64,000 bases of DNA, taken from positions 1 to 64,000 of the forward strand of contig CABIKM010000003.1 of assembly GCA_902196205.1 (NCBI GenBank). The letters run 5' to 3'. The stretch comes from Candidatus Methylomirabilis lanthanidiphila (lineage in GTDB: Bacteria > Methylomirabilota > Methylomirabilia > Methylomirabilales > Methylomirabilaceae). This document shows, piece after piece, positions 1-7,975 of this stretch. Numbering within the stretch: position 1 is the stretch's first letter; each line of letters begins with the position of its first letter. The position numbers and the translations under genes were made by a program. A model generated the notes under the pieces. That model searched no databases and was not told where the DNA came from. It worked only from the letters and a program-made list of their open reading frames with translations.

Positions 1-96
1 AGCCGACTGCACCACTTGATGATGTTGCATGTGGGAAAAGAGGTATGGCTGTCGTTGCCGCCGGACCGCTTACACCTGCTCCAGCCCGACGAATGA
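1..96 (+). CDS. C-terminal end of a TOBE-like domain protein (partial)
   Basis: Frame 1 is open from the window edge to a TGA at 94-96 and encodes 31 residues including VGKEVWLSLPPDRLHLL. That pattern resembles the last strand of TOBE domains at the C-terminus of ABC transporter ATPases. It lies upstream of the tungstate-type permease, so it may belong to the same transport locus. The fragment is too short to name the family firmly. Confidence 0.4.
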   Translation, partial: SRLHHLMMLHVGKEVWLSLPPDRLHLLQPDE

Positions 97-139
97 TGAC
101 CAGTAATCGTTATAGTGAAAGTCTCCTGCTCACATCCCG

Positions 140-186
140 AAATCCCCCCGTTCCCCCCTTTTGAAAAGGGGGGTTGGGGGGGATTT
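140..186. repeat. Palindromic C/G-run repeat (REP-like)
   Basis: A 47-bp imperfect palindrome: AAATCCCCCC at 140-149, a TTCCCCCCTTTT / GAAAAGGGGGG core, then GGGGGGATTT to 186. A related element lies around 49280-49370. It sits in the gap before the permease gene and could fold as a hairpin in the transcript. Confidence 0.7.
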
Positions 187-257
187 TGTTGGGTGTCATG
201 ACTTTCATGCCCATGGGTACGCCTTCGACGCATACGAGATTCATATAGGGAGCGAGG

Positions 258-956
258 ATGGAGCTGATCTGGCAAGGCACGAAGCAGGCGGTGTTGCTGC
301 TTATTCACGGCGATCCGGAGGTACTGCGGATTATGCTGCTCTCGCTGCAGATCTCCGGGACCGCAACGCTGCTCAGCCTGCTGATAGGGATTCCCTCCGG
401 TACCATCCTGGCCTTAAGCCGCTTTCCCGGACGCGGCATTGCCATCAGCCTGGTTAATACCGGCATGGGCCTGCCGCCGGTCGTGGTCGGCCTGTTCGTC
501 AGCATCTTCCTCTGGCGGAGCGGGCCGCTCGGCTTTCTGGAACTCCTGTATACACCCAGCGCTATGGTCCTCGCGCAAATGGTGATCGCGGCTCCGGTTG
601 TCACCGGCCTTACGGTTGCCGCCATTCAGCAGTTGAACCCGCGACTGCGTATGCAGCTTATGGGGCTCGGCGCATCGAGACTTCAGGTTGTCTGGCTGCT
701 CCTCAAAGAGGCGCGCCTGCCGCTCGTAGCGGCGCTGATGGCCGGCTTTGGCGCGGTCATCTCCGAGATCGGCGCCTCGATGATGGTGGGCGGCAACATC
801 CACCGGCAGACGCGGGTACTGACCACGGCGACGGTTCTGGAAACCAGCAGGGGAAATTTCGATATGGCGATCGCGCTGAGCCTTCTGCTGATGCTTCTGA
901 CCTTTGGCGTGAATGTCACCCTCACCTGGATTCAGCAACGGGGGCGAACACCGTGA
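258..956 (+). CDS. tupB: ABC transporter permease, tungstate (TupB-like) type
   Basis: A 232-aa inner-membrane permease with about five hydrophobic segments and no signal peptide. The EAA-type loop that docks the ATPase is near residues 136-156 (GLGASRLQVVWLLLKEARLP). The segment with MMVGGN at 175-180, followed by TRVLTTATVLETSRGN, is characteristic of TupB-type tungstate permeases. The ATG follows a GGAGCGAGG ribosome-binding site. The stop overlaps the GTG of the ATPase gene by 4 bp, so the two are co-translated. No substrate-binding protein is visible in the window. Tungstate rather than molybdate is inferred from family resemblance only. Confidence 0.8.
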   Translation: MELIWQGTKQAVLLLIHGDPEVLRIMLLSLQISGTATLLSLLIGIPSGTILALSRFPGRGIAISLVNTGMGLPPVVVGLFVSIFLWRSGPLGFLELLYTPSAMVLAQMVIAAPVVTGLTVAAIQQLNPRLRMQLMGLGASRLQVVWLLLKEARLPLVAALMAGFGAVISEIGASMMVGGNIHRQTRVLTTATVLETSRGNFDMAIALSLLLMLLTFGVNVTLTWIQQRGRTP

Positions 957-2044
957 GCGGGCCGATACTCTGCCTCGATGGAATCACCGTGTCATACGAT
1001 GGCATGCTGGTCCTTGACGTACCGTCGCTTGAGGTCCAGGAGGGCGAGACCGTGGCGGTCATCGGGCCGAACGGGGCCGGCAAGTCAACGCTGCTTCGGG
1101 TCCTCGGACTGTTAGAGCGCCCCAGTGAAGGGCGGGTCATCTTCGGGGGTCGCCCGATTCAGCCGTATGGCAATCTGCTGCTCGATCGCCGCCGCATGGC
1201 CAGTGTCTTTCAGGAGCCGCTGCTGATTGATGGGACCGTCGAGACAAACGTCGCGCTCGGGCTCAGGCTGCGGCACATCGATTCGGCCGAGGTGAGCCGG
1301 CGTGCTCAGGAGATTATGGTTATCCTGGGCATCGGGCATTTGGCCACACGGCGGGCCCGGACGCTGTCCGGCGGCGAGGCGCAGCGGGTAAGCCTGGCGC
1401 GGGCCCTGGTCCTCGATCCGGAGGTCTTCCTGCTCGATGAGCCGTTCGCAGCCCTGGATCCTCCAACCCGCGAAGCGTTACTGCTCGACCTGAAGACGAT
1501 TCTCGATAAGCGACGGATTACCACGATCTTCGTGACGCACGATCGAAACGAGGCGCTCCTGCTCGGTCATCGGGTCGCGGTGATGATGAACGGTCGAGTA
1601 CAGCAGATGGAGGCGCCCGAGCGGGTCTTTGCCGAGCCTGTCAACGAAGAGGTCGCCCGATTCGTCGGCATCGAAACGATCCTCAGGGGCCATGTGCAGT
1701 CCGTTAGCCTGGGGCTTGCTGTTGTGGAGGTTCCGGGGTGGACCCTGGAAGTGGCGGAGCCATTGATACCGGGAGAGCGCGTATTGGTCTGCCTGAGACC
1801 GGAAGAGATCACGCTCTTCCCTCGCGGCGCAACCCCGACCACCTCGAGCGCGCGGAATCGGCTTTACGGCAAGGTCGTCCGCCACCTGCCGTCCGGTTCC
1901 ACCTACCGGGTGACGATCGACTGTGGCATCCTGATCGTGGCGACGGTGACCCGGCAATCGTGGGAACAGCTTGGCCTGGAGGATGGGGCCGGGGTCACTG
2001 CTGCATTCAAGGCCACCGCTCCCCATGTTATCCGATGCGCCTGA
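953..2044 (+). CDS. tupC: ABC transporter ATPase with C-terminal TOBE domain, tungstate/molybdate type
   Basis: A 363-aa ATP-binding subunit that powers the preceding permease. Walker A GPNGAGKST is at 38-46, the Q-loop near VFQEP at 85-89, the signature LSGGE at 138-142 and Walker B VFLLDEP at 158-164. About 120 residues follow and resemble a TOBE-type oxyanion-sensing domain. The GTG start sits in a GTGA overlap with the permease stop. Length and domain order match ModC/TupC-like ATPases. The moaC gene 450 bp downstream fits metal-cofactor supply. Confidence 0.82.
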   Translation: MSGPILCLDGITVSYDGMLVLDVPSLEVQEGETVAVIGPNGAGKSTLLRVLGLLERPSEGRVIFGGRPIQPYGNLLLDRRRMASVFQEPLLIDGTVETNVALGLRLRHIDSAEVSRRAQEIMVILGIGHLATRRARTLSGGEAQRVSLARALVLDPEVFLLDEPFAALDPPTREALLLDLKTILDKRRITTIFVTHDRNEALLLGHRVAVMMNGRVQQMEAPERVFAEPVNEEVARFVGIETILRGHVQSVSLGLAVVEVPGWTLEVAEPLIPGERVLVCLRPEEITLFPRGATPTTSSARNRLYGKVVRHLPSGSTYRVTIDCGILIVATVTRQSWEQLGLEDGAGVTAAFKATAPHVIRCA

Positions 2045-2253
2045 GGGTTTTTGTCCTTGACTTTCACTCGATGGTTGGGTAGGGTAGAATCAAAATGGAA
2101 TATCCCTCACAGCAGATGCTTGCCTTTTCGCACGAGCAGTCCGGCCTCTCAACGCTGAGAGGCGCCCGTCAGCGCGAGCCTTTCGGCGTTGAGTGTCATT
2201 CAGCGGCGAGATGTCGCCATCGCAGTCAAAATCCACCCGAGAGGAGGTAAAAG

Positions 2254-2502
2254 ATGGAGGAGACGGAAGCACAACTCTTTGCTCGTCTCAGGGAGGAGAA
2301 TCCGGAGTTTCAGCGACTGGCTGAGAAGCACCGAGAATTCGATCAGAAGATCAGTGAGTTGGACCGGATCTATTACCTGACAAGCGAGCAGGAGCGCAAG
2401 CGCAAGGAGCTGCAGAAGCTCAAACTGACCATCAAAGATCAGATGCACACGTTAATGCGTCAGCACCGACTCAACCACACACCGGCCACGTCCCAAAAAT
2501 GA
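2254..2502 (+). CDS. DUF465 (YdcH-like) small coiled-coil protein
   Basis: An 82-aa, charged, almost wholly helical protein beginning MEETEAQLFARLREENPEF, with a LAEKHREFDQKI core typical of DUF465. No membrane segment or signal peptide. The role of the family is unknown. A strong GAGAGGAGG site lies just before the ATG. Its stop overlaps the ATG of moaC by 4 bp, so the two genes are probably one transcription unit. Confidence 0.8.
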   Translation: MEETEAQLFARLREENPEFQRLAEKHREFDQKISELDRIYYLTSEQERKRKELQKLKLTIKDQMHTLMRQHRLNHTPATSQK

Positions 2503-2996
2503 AGCGGCTGACTCACGTCGACCGACATGGCCATGCCCGCATGGTCGATATCAGTGAGAAAGACGAAACCAGGCGGGAAGCCGTGGCCAGAGGCACCATC
2601 ACCATGCAGCCAGAGACCCTTCGCATGATCGAGAAAGGGAGGGTCCCGAAGGGCGATGTCCTGGCGGCCGCCAGGCTCGCCGGGCTCATGGCGGCCAAAA
2701 GGGTGCCCGACCTCATTCCACTCTGTCATCCTCTCCTCCTCTCCAGCGCCGAAGTCGAGTTTACGCCGGTCGAGAAATCAGGACGTCTGGATATCGAATC
2801 ACGGGTCAAGGTCACGGGACGAACCGGGGCAGAAATGGAGGCCCTGACGGCCGTGGCGATGGCAGCCCTGACCGTCTACGACATGTGCAAGGCGGTGGAT
2901 AAGGAGATGGTGATCGGCGCAATCCGCCTGATCGGGAAGACAGGGGGAAAGAGCGGAGTGTATCGCCGGCCTGGCGAGAACGGATCCGGAGTCTGA
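2499..2996 (+). CDS. moaC: Cyclic pyranopterin monophosphate synthase MoaC
   Basis: A 165-aa cytosolic enzyme of molybdenum/tungsten cofactor biosynthesis. It makes cyclic pyranopterin monophosphate from the MoaA product. The family motifs are clear: KRVPDLIPLCHPLLL at about 67-82 and [20 protein letters not shown] at about 110-130, which carries active-site residues. Length matches the family (about 160 aa). It lies downstream of the oxyanion transporter, so the neighbourhood links uptake of Mo/W to cofactor assembly. Confidence 0.93.
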   Translation: MKRLTHVDRHGHARMVDISEKDETRREAVARGTITMQPETLRMIEKGRVPKGDVLAAARLAGLMAAKRVPDLIPLCHPLLLSSAEVEFTPVEKSGRLDIESRVKVTGRTGAEMEALTAVAMAALTVYDMCKAVDKEMVIGAIRLIGKTGGKSGVYRRPGENGSGV

Positions 2997-3027
2997 TAGG
3001 CTCCCGCAAAGGATTCAGTACCACAGC

Positions 3028-4185
3028 GTGCATACGGCACTGACGATGTCTTCAGGACTGAGGACAGCATTTATTTACTCCCCGCGGTTCTTGGAGTTCG
3101 ACTACGGACCGGGGCATCCCCTGCGCAATGAGCGGCTCGGGCTCACCTACGATCTGATCAGCGCCTGCGAGTTGTGGTCCCTGCCTTCAACCTGCTCTGT
3201 CGAACCTGAACCCGCCACCGACGACGAACTGTTGGTGTTTCTGAAGCCCGACTACCTCAAGATGCTGAAGATGGCCGATGCCGGTCACGCTCCCGTGGAA
3301 GCGTTCCGGTACGGTCTCGGCACCCCCGACAACCCGATCCTGCCGGGGATCTATCGGTGGTCGGCGCTGGTGGCCGGCGCCTCGCTGCGCGCCATGCGCC
3401 TGGTGGAATCGGGCGAGGTGGCGCGCGCGTTCAACATCTCCGGGGGCCTCCACCACGCCGGACCGGGAAGGGCCTCGGGGTTTTGCTACATCAATGATGC
3501 GGCGCTGATCATCGCCGACCTGTGCCGCCGCGGGCATCGAGTCGCCTATGTGGACATCGATGCGCACCATGGCGATGGTGTCCAGTGGGCATTTTACGAT
3601 ACGAATCAGGTCTTGACGCTGTCAATTCACGAGAGCGGCAACACACTGTTTCCCGGTACCGGATTTGTTGGGGAAATCGGTGAAGGAAAGGGGGAGGGGT
3701 ACGCAGTCAATATTCCCCTGCCGCCCTCGGCGGACGACGAGATCTTTCTCTGGTGTTTCGATGAAGTAATCCCTCCGCTCGTGGACGCCTTTCACCCTGA
3801 TATCCTGGTCACCCAGCTTGGGATCGACGCGCACCTGACCGATCCTCTCTCTCACGTTGGAATCAGCCTCGGGGCGTTCGTCCATGCGGTCCGGCGCCTC
3901 AAAGATCTCTGCAGTCGATGGGTCGCGCTCGGCGGAGGCGGATATGACCAGCGGAACGTCGCTCGCGCCTGGACGGCGGCCTGGGCCGTCATGAACGATT
4001 GTGAGCTACCGGCCTCACTTCCACAATCGTTCCTGGATCGGCACAAGGAGATCGAGTGGGGCGACACCAGCTTTATAGACGCTCCTGCTATCATCGAGGG
4101 GACGGAGAAGGCGCGCGCCTGGGAGGAGGCCAGGGATACGGTGGAATGTCTCAGGCGGTCGGCGTTTCCGCGGCACGGCATCTGA
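3028..4185 (+). CDS. Histone deacetylase family protein (AcuC-like)
   Basis: A 385-aa zinc-dependent deacetylase of the arginase/deacetylase fold. Visible catalytic features, numbered from the GTG at 3028: tandem His at 142-143 in GGLHHAGPGR; zinc ligands D178 and H180 in VDIDAHHGDG; D267 in GIDAHLTDPL; and the glycine loop with Tyr in LGGGGYDQ. All needed residues are present. The bacterial substrate could be acetylated acetyl-CoA synthetase or an acetyl-polyamine; the sequence does not decide. An ATG at 3046 is an alternative start. Neither start has a good ribosome-binding site. Confidence 0.85.
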   Translation: MHTALTMSSGLRTAFIYSPRFLEFDYGPGHPLRNERLGLTYDLISACELWSLPSTCSVEPEPATDDELLVFLKPDYLKMLKMADAGHAPVEAFRYGLGTPDNPILPGIYRWSALVAGASLRAMRLVESGEVARAFNISGGLHHAGPGRASGFCYINDAALIIADLCRRGHRVAYVDIDAHHGDGVQWAFYDTNQVLTLSIHESGNTLFPGTGFVGEIGEGKGEGYAVNIPLPPSADDEIFLWCFDEVIPPLVDAFHPDILVTQLGIDAHLTDPLSHVGISLGAFVHAVRRLKDLCSRWVALGGGGYDQRNVARAWTAAWAVMNDCELPASLPQSFLDRHKEIEWGDTSFIDAPAIIEGTEKARAWEEARDTVECLRRSAFPRHGI

Positions 4186-4313
4186 CGTTGGACCTTTTCG
4201 CGGGGGGGCCTATGACGGGACGACGGTAGAAGGCTTGACAGGAACGGCACTTGAGGAGCGTGAAAGTACAGGAACTGGGCAACAACGGGTTTCGGTTTGG
4301 CAGGAGGCAGCCA

Positions 4314-4601
4314 ATGGCATTCCAAGATAGGTCACTGACGTGTGTTGATTGTGGGCAGCAGTTTACCTTCACCGCAGGCGAGCAGGAGTTTTACGCCCAG
4401 AAAGGGTTCATGAATGAGCCGAAACGGTGTAAGGGCTGCAAGGCGGTGCGCAAAGGGGGAGGCGGCCATGGAGGCCCCCGCCAAGAGTACGAGGTCGTTT
4501 GCTCGGCCTGTGGCCAGCCGACCTCCGTTCCTTTCAAGCCGATCCTCGACAAACCGGTCTTCTGCAAGCCTTGCTTCGTAGCCAAGCGAGCCGGCGGGTA
4601 A
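4314..4601 (+). CDS. Zinc-ribbon protein with two CxxC pairs per half
   Basis: A 95-aa small protein. The N-terminal half has CVDCGQQF and CKGCK; the C-terminal half has CSACGQP and FCKPC. It therefore carries two probable four-cysteine zinc ribbons of the kind annotated as probable zinc-ribbon domain (zf-trcl). A glycine-rich linker GGGGHGG joins them. The ATG at 4314 follows CAGGAGG and is preferred over the in-frame start at 4251. Function is unknown; nucleic-acid binding is only a guess. Confidence 0.75.
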   Translation: MAFQDRSLTCVDCGQQFTFTAGEQEFYAQKGFMNEPKRCKGCKAVRKGGGGHGGPRQEYEVVCSACGQPTSVPFKPILDKPVFCKPCFVAKRAGG

Positions 4602-4645
4602 GAGATATATAAATCTAAATAGCCTGTCGTTGTCAGCTTATATGA

Positions 4646-4682
4646 AGGGCCGGGCGCGTCCGTCGTCGCCCGGCCTTTTACC
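4646..4682 (+). terminator. Rho-independent terminator
   Basis: A perfect 9-bp stem, GGCCGGGCG (4648-4656) with CGCCCGGCC (4667-4675), followed by TTTTACCTTTT. It lies 45 bp after the zinc-ribbon gene and before corA. Confidence 0.8.
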
Positions 4683-4762
4683 TTTTCAGGCCGGTGAAAC
4701 CGGAAAGGCTGTGTCGGGAGCGATCTCGTGATGGCGTTCGTGAAGATCTGTGAGGGGTGTCC

Positions 4763-5680
4763 ATGACCGATCATGCCGCCGCCTGCCTGATCGGGGAGCA
4801 CAACGGCTTTCGCTGGTATCACGTGGACGACCCGAGGGGTCCGGCGCTCGACGAACTGGCCGCAGAGTTCGGCCTGCACGAGCTGGCGGTCGAGGATTGC
4901 CGCAATCAGCGCCAGCGCGCCAAGCTCGAAGAGTACGACGGCCACCTGTTCGTAATCTTTAACTCCATTCACTTCGACCCGGAACAAGAGCAGTGCTGGT
5001 TCCGCGAGATCGATTTCTTTATCGGTAAGGATTTTCTGATCAGTGTCCGCGAAGGTCCGACACTCAGCCGCACCGTGGCGGCGGTGTTGCCGGGCTTTCA
5101 TGCCGACCCTGCGATGGCCCATCCTGGCCGCCTGCTGCGGGCCATGCTCGACTTCATGGTGGACCAGTACCTGCCCGTGCTCGACACCGTGGAGGACCGC
5201 ATCGAGGAGATCGAGGAGCAGATCCTCGAGAATCCCAGCCCCCGGCTGCTCGCCGATATCTTTGCGCTGCGCCGCGCGTTGATCGATTTCCGCCGCGTGG
5301 CCTTGGCCGGCCGCGAGGTCATCAATCACCTGTTGAGCCGCGCCGAGCCCTGGCTCCAGTCGCAACAGCCGTATTTCCGCAACATCTACGACCACATCGT
5401 CCGCGCGCTTGATTTCGCGGAGACCTATCGCGACATCCTCACCGGCGTGCTCGACGTCCACCTCTCCGCCACCGCCAATCGCACCAACGACATCATGAAG
5501 CGCCTGACCGCCTGGGCGACGGTGGCCATTCCGTTCCTGCTGATTACCGGCTTCTTCGGCATGAACTTCCCCAACCTGCCATGGCTCGATAGCTCGCTTG
5601 GCTGGGTGTATGCGTCAGCGGCGATGCTCGCCGTGGGCGTTGCGATCGGCGCCTATTTTAAGTACCGCGACTGGTTCTGA
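4763..5680 (+). CDS. corA: CorA-type divalent cation transporter
   Basis: A 305-aa inner-membrane Mg2+/Co2+ (or Zn2+) transporter. A long acidic, helical cytoplasmic domain is followed by two C-terminal membrane helices. The signature is intact at the end of the first helix: ITGFFGMNFPNLPW (GMN plus NLPW). The last residues KYRDWF follow the second helix, as in the family. The ATG at 4763 is placed 4 nt after GAGGGGTG and preferred over the GTG at 4757. The stop overlaps the next ATG by 1 bp (TGATG), so the unknown gene downstream is translationally coupled. Confidence 0.92.
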   Translation: MTDHAAACLIGEHNGFRWYHVDDPRGPALDELAAEFGLHELAVEDCRNQRQRAKLEEYDGHLFVIFNSIHFDPEQEQCWFREIDFFIGKDFLISVREGPTLSRTVAAVLPGFHADPAMAHPGRLLRAMLDFMVDQYLPVLDTVEDRIEEIEEQILENPSPRLLADIFALRRALIDFRRVALAGREVINHLLSRAEPWLQSQQPYFRNIYDHIVRALDFAETYRDILTGVLDVHLSATANRTNDIMKRLTAWATVAIPFLLITGFFGMNFPNLPWLDSSLGWVYASAAMLAVGVAIGAYFKYRDWF

Positions 5681-6714
5681 TGCCCGTGATACGCGACATG
5701 CCAAGCCGTTCCTCGCTTTCTGTCTCCGAACTCGCCTGGCGCAAGGTCCGCCATGAGATCACTCCAACGCTGCAGGACGCCATGCGGCAGCTCCCAAACT
5801 ACCTCTCCCACCTCAACCTCTCTCGCCTCCCTCCGCAGGTCGTCTGCCCTGGCAGCCTGCTGCTCAACTGGCTGGCCGTGACACGGCCTGGCCTCTCGGA
5901 CCTGGAGCAGATTGCCATGGCCGAGGATCTGCTGGTCTGGGCGGCTTACCGCGACGCGAAGACTGTCTGGCGGATCGAGCCCTGTCTGCTCGATGCCCTC
6001 TCGGACTGCCCGTGGCCGGACGAGACGCCCATGACGGCCATCAGGCTGCCCAGCCGCTGCCCCGTCCTGGAATGGCAGGGCCCGGAAGGGCCCATCGTGG
6101 TCTCCGCCTGTTACGACCTGCTGACTGGGCAGGAAGGCACAGGAAAGCTTGAACTGCGGCTCCAATGGTTGCATGAGCAGAGGTGGCTCCCCCTGGCCAT
6201 TCTGTACAATGACGCTCCCACGCTCAGCGCGGCCCTGGAGCAGGCCCAGGCTGTTGCGCTCGACGCCGCCCGGCAGGTCCAGGGCGCGCCGCTTGATATC
6301 GAGGCCCCGTTCCGATCGGACCTCGCCCGCATGGCCTTGATCCTGCTGCTGTACTTGAGCGGTGAGCCCGATATGGTCAAGACGGTCCATCCAGGCGCGA
6401 AACCCCATCGTGACGTCAGGATGCGCCGCAAGGATCCTGAACGATGGGCGGACATCCGGGAGCCCACGGTCTGGGATGTTGGCGTCGAATACCGGAAGGC
6501 GCTTGAACGATGGGAGATCGAACAGACGCGGGAGATTGCGACCCATGCGTCAGATCGGTCGGTCAGGCCACACATGCGCCGTGCGCATGCCCACCTCTAC
6601 TGGACCGGTCCCGGCAGAACGGAGCCGCGGGTACGATTTGTGCTGCCGATTGCCGTCAAGGGCAAGCAGGTGGAGGAAGAGGCTGCAACGCCCATCATCC
6701 AATCGATACGATGA
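5680..6714 (+). CDS. AcrVA2-like protein (putative anti-CRISPR family)
   Basis: A 344-aa soluble protein without signal peptide or membrane segment. The C-terminal signature PHMRRAH (297-303) followed by LYWTG, plus the WDVG motif at 265-268, matches my memory of AcrVA2-like proteins. AcrVA2 itself reduces Cas12a levels by acting on its mRNA, but most chromosomal relatives are uncharacterised. It overlaps the corA stop by 1 bp. No cas gene or CRISPR array is in the window. What is seen is the motif pattern; family membership is recalled, not searched; an anti-Cas12a role here would be speculation. Confidence 0.6.
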   Translation: MPVIRDMPSRSSLSVSELAWRKVRHEITPTLQDAMRQLPNYLSHLNLSRLPPQVVCPGSLLLNWLAVTRPGLSDLEQIAMAEDLLVWAAYRDAKTVWRIEPCLLDALSDCPWPDETPMTAIRLPSRCPVLEWQGPEGPIVVSACYDLLTGQEGTGKLELRLQWLHEQRWLPLAILYNDAPTLSAALEQAQAVALDAARQVQGAPLDIEAPFRSDLARMALILLLYLSGEPDMVKTVHPGAKPHRDVRMRRKDPERWADIREPTVWDVGVEYRKALERWEIEQTREIATHASDRSVRPHMRRAHAHLYWTGPGRTEPRVRFVLPIAVKGKQVEEEAATPIIQSIR

Positions 6715-6819
6715 GTGATCGGGTGCTCGGGGGCGTCACGGGCTGGGTTATTCACCCAGGTGTCTACCGCTTAACGGTGGGTGTAAGCGTATGTGGGTGA
6801 CGTGGGAAGGCGTTCCGCG

Positions 6820-7260
6820 TTACCCACGTCCGCCTTCACGCCCTTGTTCGCCGTCTTCTGGTTCTGTCCTCCTCCGCTTCGCTGCACCATGACCGCGATG
6901 CTCAGATAGGGGTTCTCGGCACTCGTGTAAAACTTCGCCAGTATCCGGATCTTTGACGACCTCGTGATACAGGTCGTTGTCTCGGTCTATGATGCGGGTA
7001 AGTTCCCTCCACTGGCCGGTGTCGCGGTGAAGGTCGGCTCCTTGGACCTGCTCTATGAATGGTTTCCCCCCGCCACTATTTCGCCCCTTCATGCCGAGTT
7101 TCCCCCGAACCGTGATCGTACCCCGAATCGTCACGTGTATGGTCCGCGTCATGGATCCGCAGCCTGGGCAGGGAATTCTGGCCTCGGTTGGAGTACCTGG
7201 ATCCTCATCCAGATGCTGCCCGCAGTCACTACAGGTCACGAGCGGAGCATCAGCTGCCAT
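6820..7260 (-). CDS. Zinc-ribbon hypothetical protein
   Basis: A 146-aa protein beginning MAADAPLVTCSDCGQHLDE. CSDCG (about 10-14) and CPGCGS (about 32-37) form one predicted zinc ribbon. The tail is rich in Arg, Glu and Gly. The ATG at 7260 has AGGAGAGG upstream and is preferred over the longer ORF to 7323. It is convergent with the AcrVA2-like gene; an inverted repeat CGTGGG...CCCACG at 6801-6828 lies near the junction. Function unknown. Confidence 0.6.
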   Translation of the reverse strand: MAADAPLVTCSDCGQHLDEDPGTPTEARIPCPGCGSMTRTIHVTIRGTITVRGKLGMKGRNSGGGKPFIEQVQGADLHRDTGQWRELTRIIDRDNDLYHEVVKDPDTGEVLHECREPLSEHRGHGAAKRRRTEPEDGEQGREGGRG

Positions 7261-7326
7261 ATGATTCCTCTCCTGCGAACGGTCGGGTGCAGCGCCGTGT
7301 TGGGCGGCGCGTTCGGGCCTCACGAG

Positions 7327-7830
7327 TTATCGCCGAGTCTCAATGAGGGCCGGCAAGTGGACAAAGGGCTGCAGAATAGCCGGCTTCCATCCGGTTGCCT
7401 CCTGAATGAAGCCACCTTTGTCCGCGCGCTCTCGGTTTCACAGCTTATCAACGACAGGGAGCGTCAGCCAATTCAGCGACTCACCAGTTGACGCATGTAC
7501 GGGCCACGAGTAGAACGTGAGGAAATTCTCTGGCGTCGGATCAACCGCTCGCAAGTGGTTGTAGTGAAAGGGTATCCGCTCGAACTTTCTTCGGCCTGGA
7601 CTTTCCACAAACCAATAAATCGGAACGAGGCCGTTCGACAGTTCCCCTTGAACGGCCGAAGCCCAGCGGCGAAGGAGATCCAGCGCGGAGATCTCCTCAG
7701 GGGTCTAATTGTCGCTCATCGGATCGCCGCGGACCTCCCAGCAGGCGACCAGTTCGCCCTCCCACTCTCCGCTTCTGTTACGGTATGCGACCCGCCAACT
7801 GCCGGCAGCGTTCACACGGCTTCGGCTCAT
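7327..7830 (-). pseudogene. Decayed gene with two in-frame stop codons
   Basis: One minus-strand frame reads coherently from an ATG at 7830 (MSRSRVNAAGSWRVAYRNRS) to a TAA at 7327. It is broken by TAG at 7707-7705 and TGA at 7440-7438. The middle piece runs TPEEISALDLLRRWASAVQG to WLTLPVVDKL; after the TGA it continues NRERADKGGFIQEATGWKP. The TGA falls where a TGG (Trp) would fit and the TAG where a CAG (Gln) would fit. Composition looks like real protein on both sides of each stop. The product family is not recognised. A start at 7719 (MSDN) is an alternative. Confidence 0.55.
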
Positions 7831-7919
7831 TTCTTCAATCTCTCCTGTCTGCCCGCGTCCGGGACCGGATCGCGGTCCACGTGATTCTCGTCCGCTTAAC
7901 GCTGCGGGTAGACCGTGAG

Positions 7920-7938
7920 CAAAGAGCATTGCTCTTTG
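7920..7938. repeat. Near-perfect 19-bp palindrome
   Basis: CAAAGAGCA and TGCTCTTTG flank a single central base. It lies 38 bp downstream of the stop of the minus-strand membrane protein gene and could be the stem of its transcript end. No U-tract follows on either strand. Confidence 0.5.
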
Positions 7939-7975
7939 CGAGTCGGGCGCGCCGCACGTGGGCTTGATCTGCTTG

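Noticed and set aside
2096-2251. A 51-codon ORF between the ABC ATPase and DUF465 genes.
   Set aside because: Its stop lies in the ribosome-binding site of the next gene, it has no site of its own and the composition is not protein-like. The palindromes here may be structural only.
2041-2253. A molybdenum-cofactor riboswitch upstream of DUF465-moaC.
   Set aside because: I could not find the conserved core of that RNA. Only short palindromes are present.
4391-5461. A 356-codon minus-strand ORF opposite corA.
   Set aside because: Antisense shadow; corA on the plus strand has its GMN motif and correct length.
7327-7830. Stop-codon recoding (selenocysteine or reassigned TAG/TGA).
   Set aside because: TAG and TGA both end many clear genes in the window, and no SECIS-like hairpin was seen after the TGA. 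Nonsense decay is simpler.
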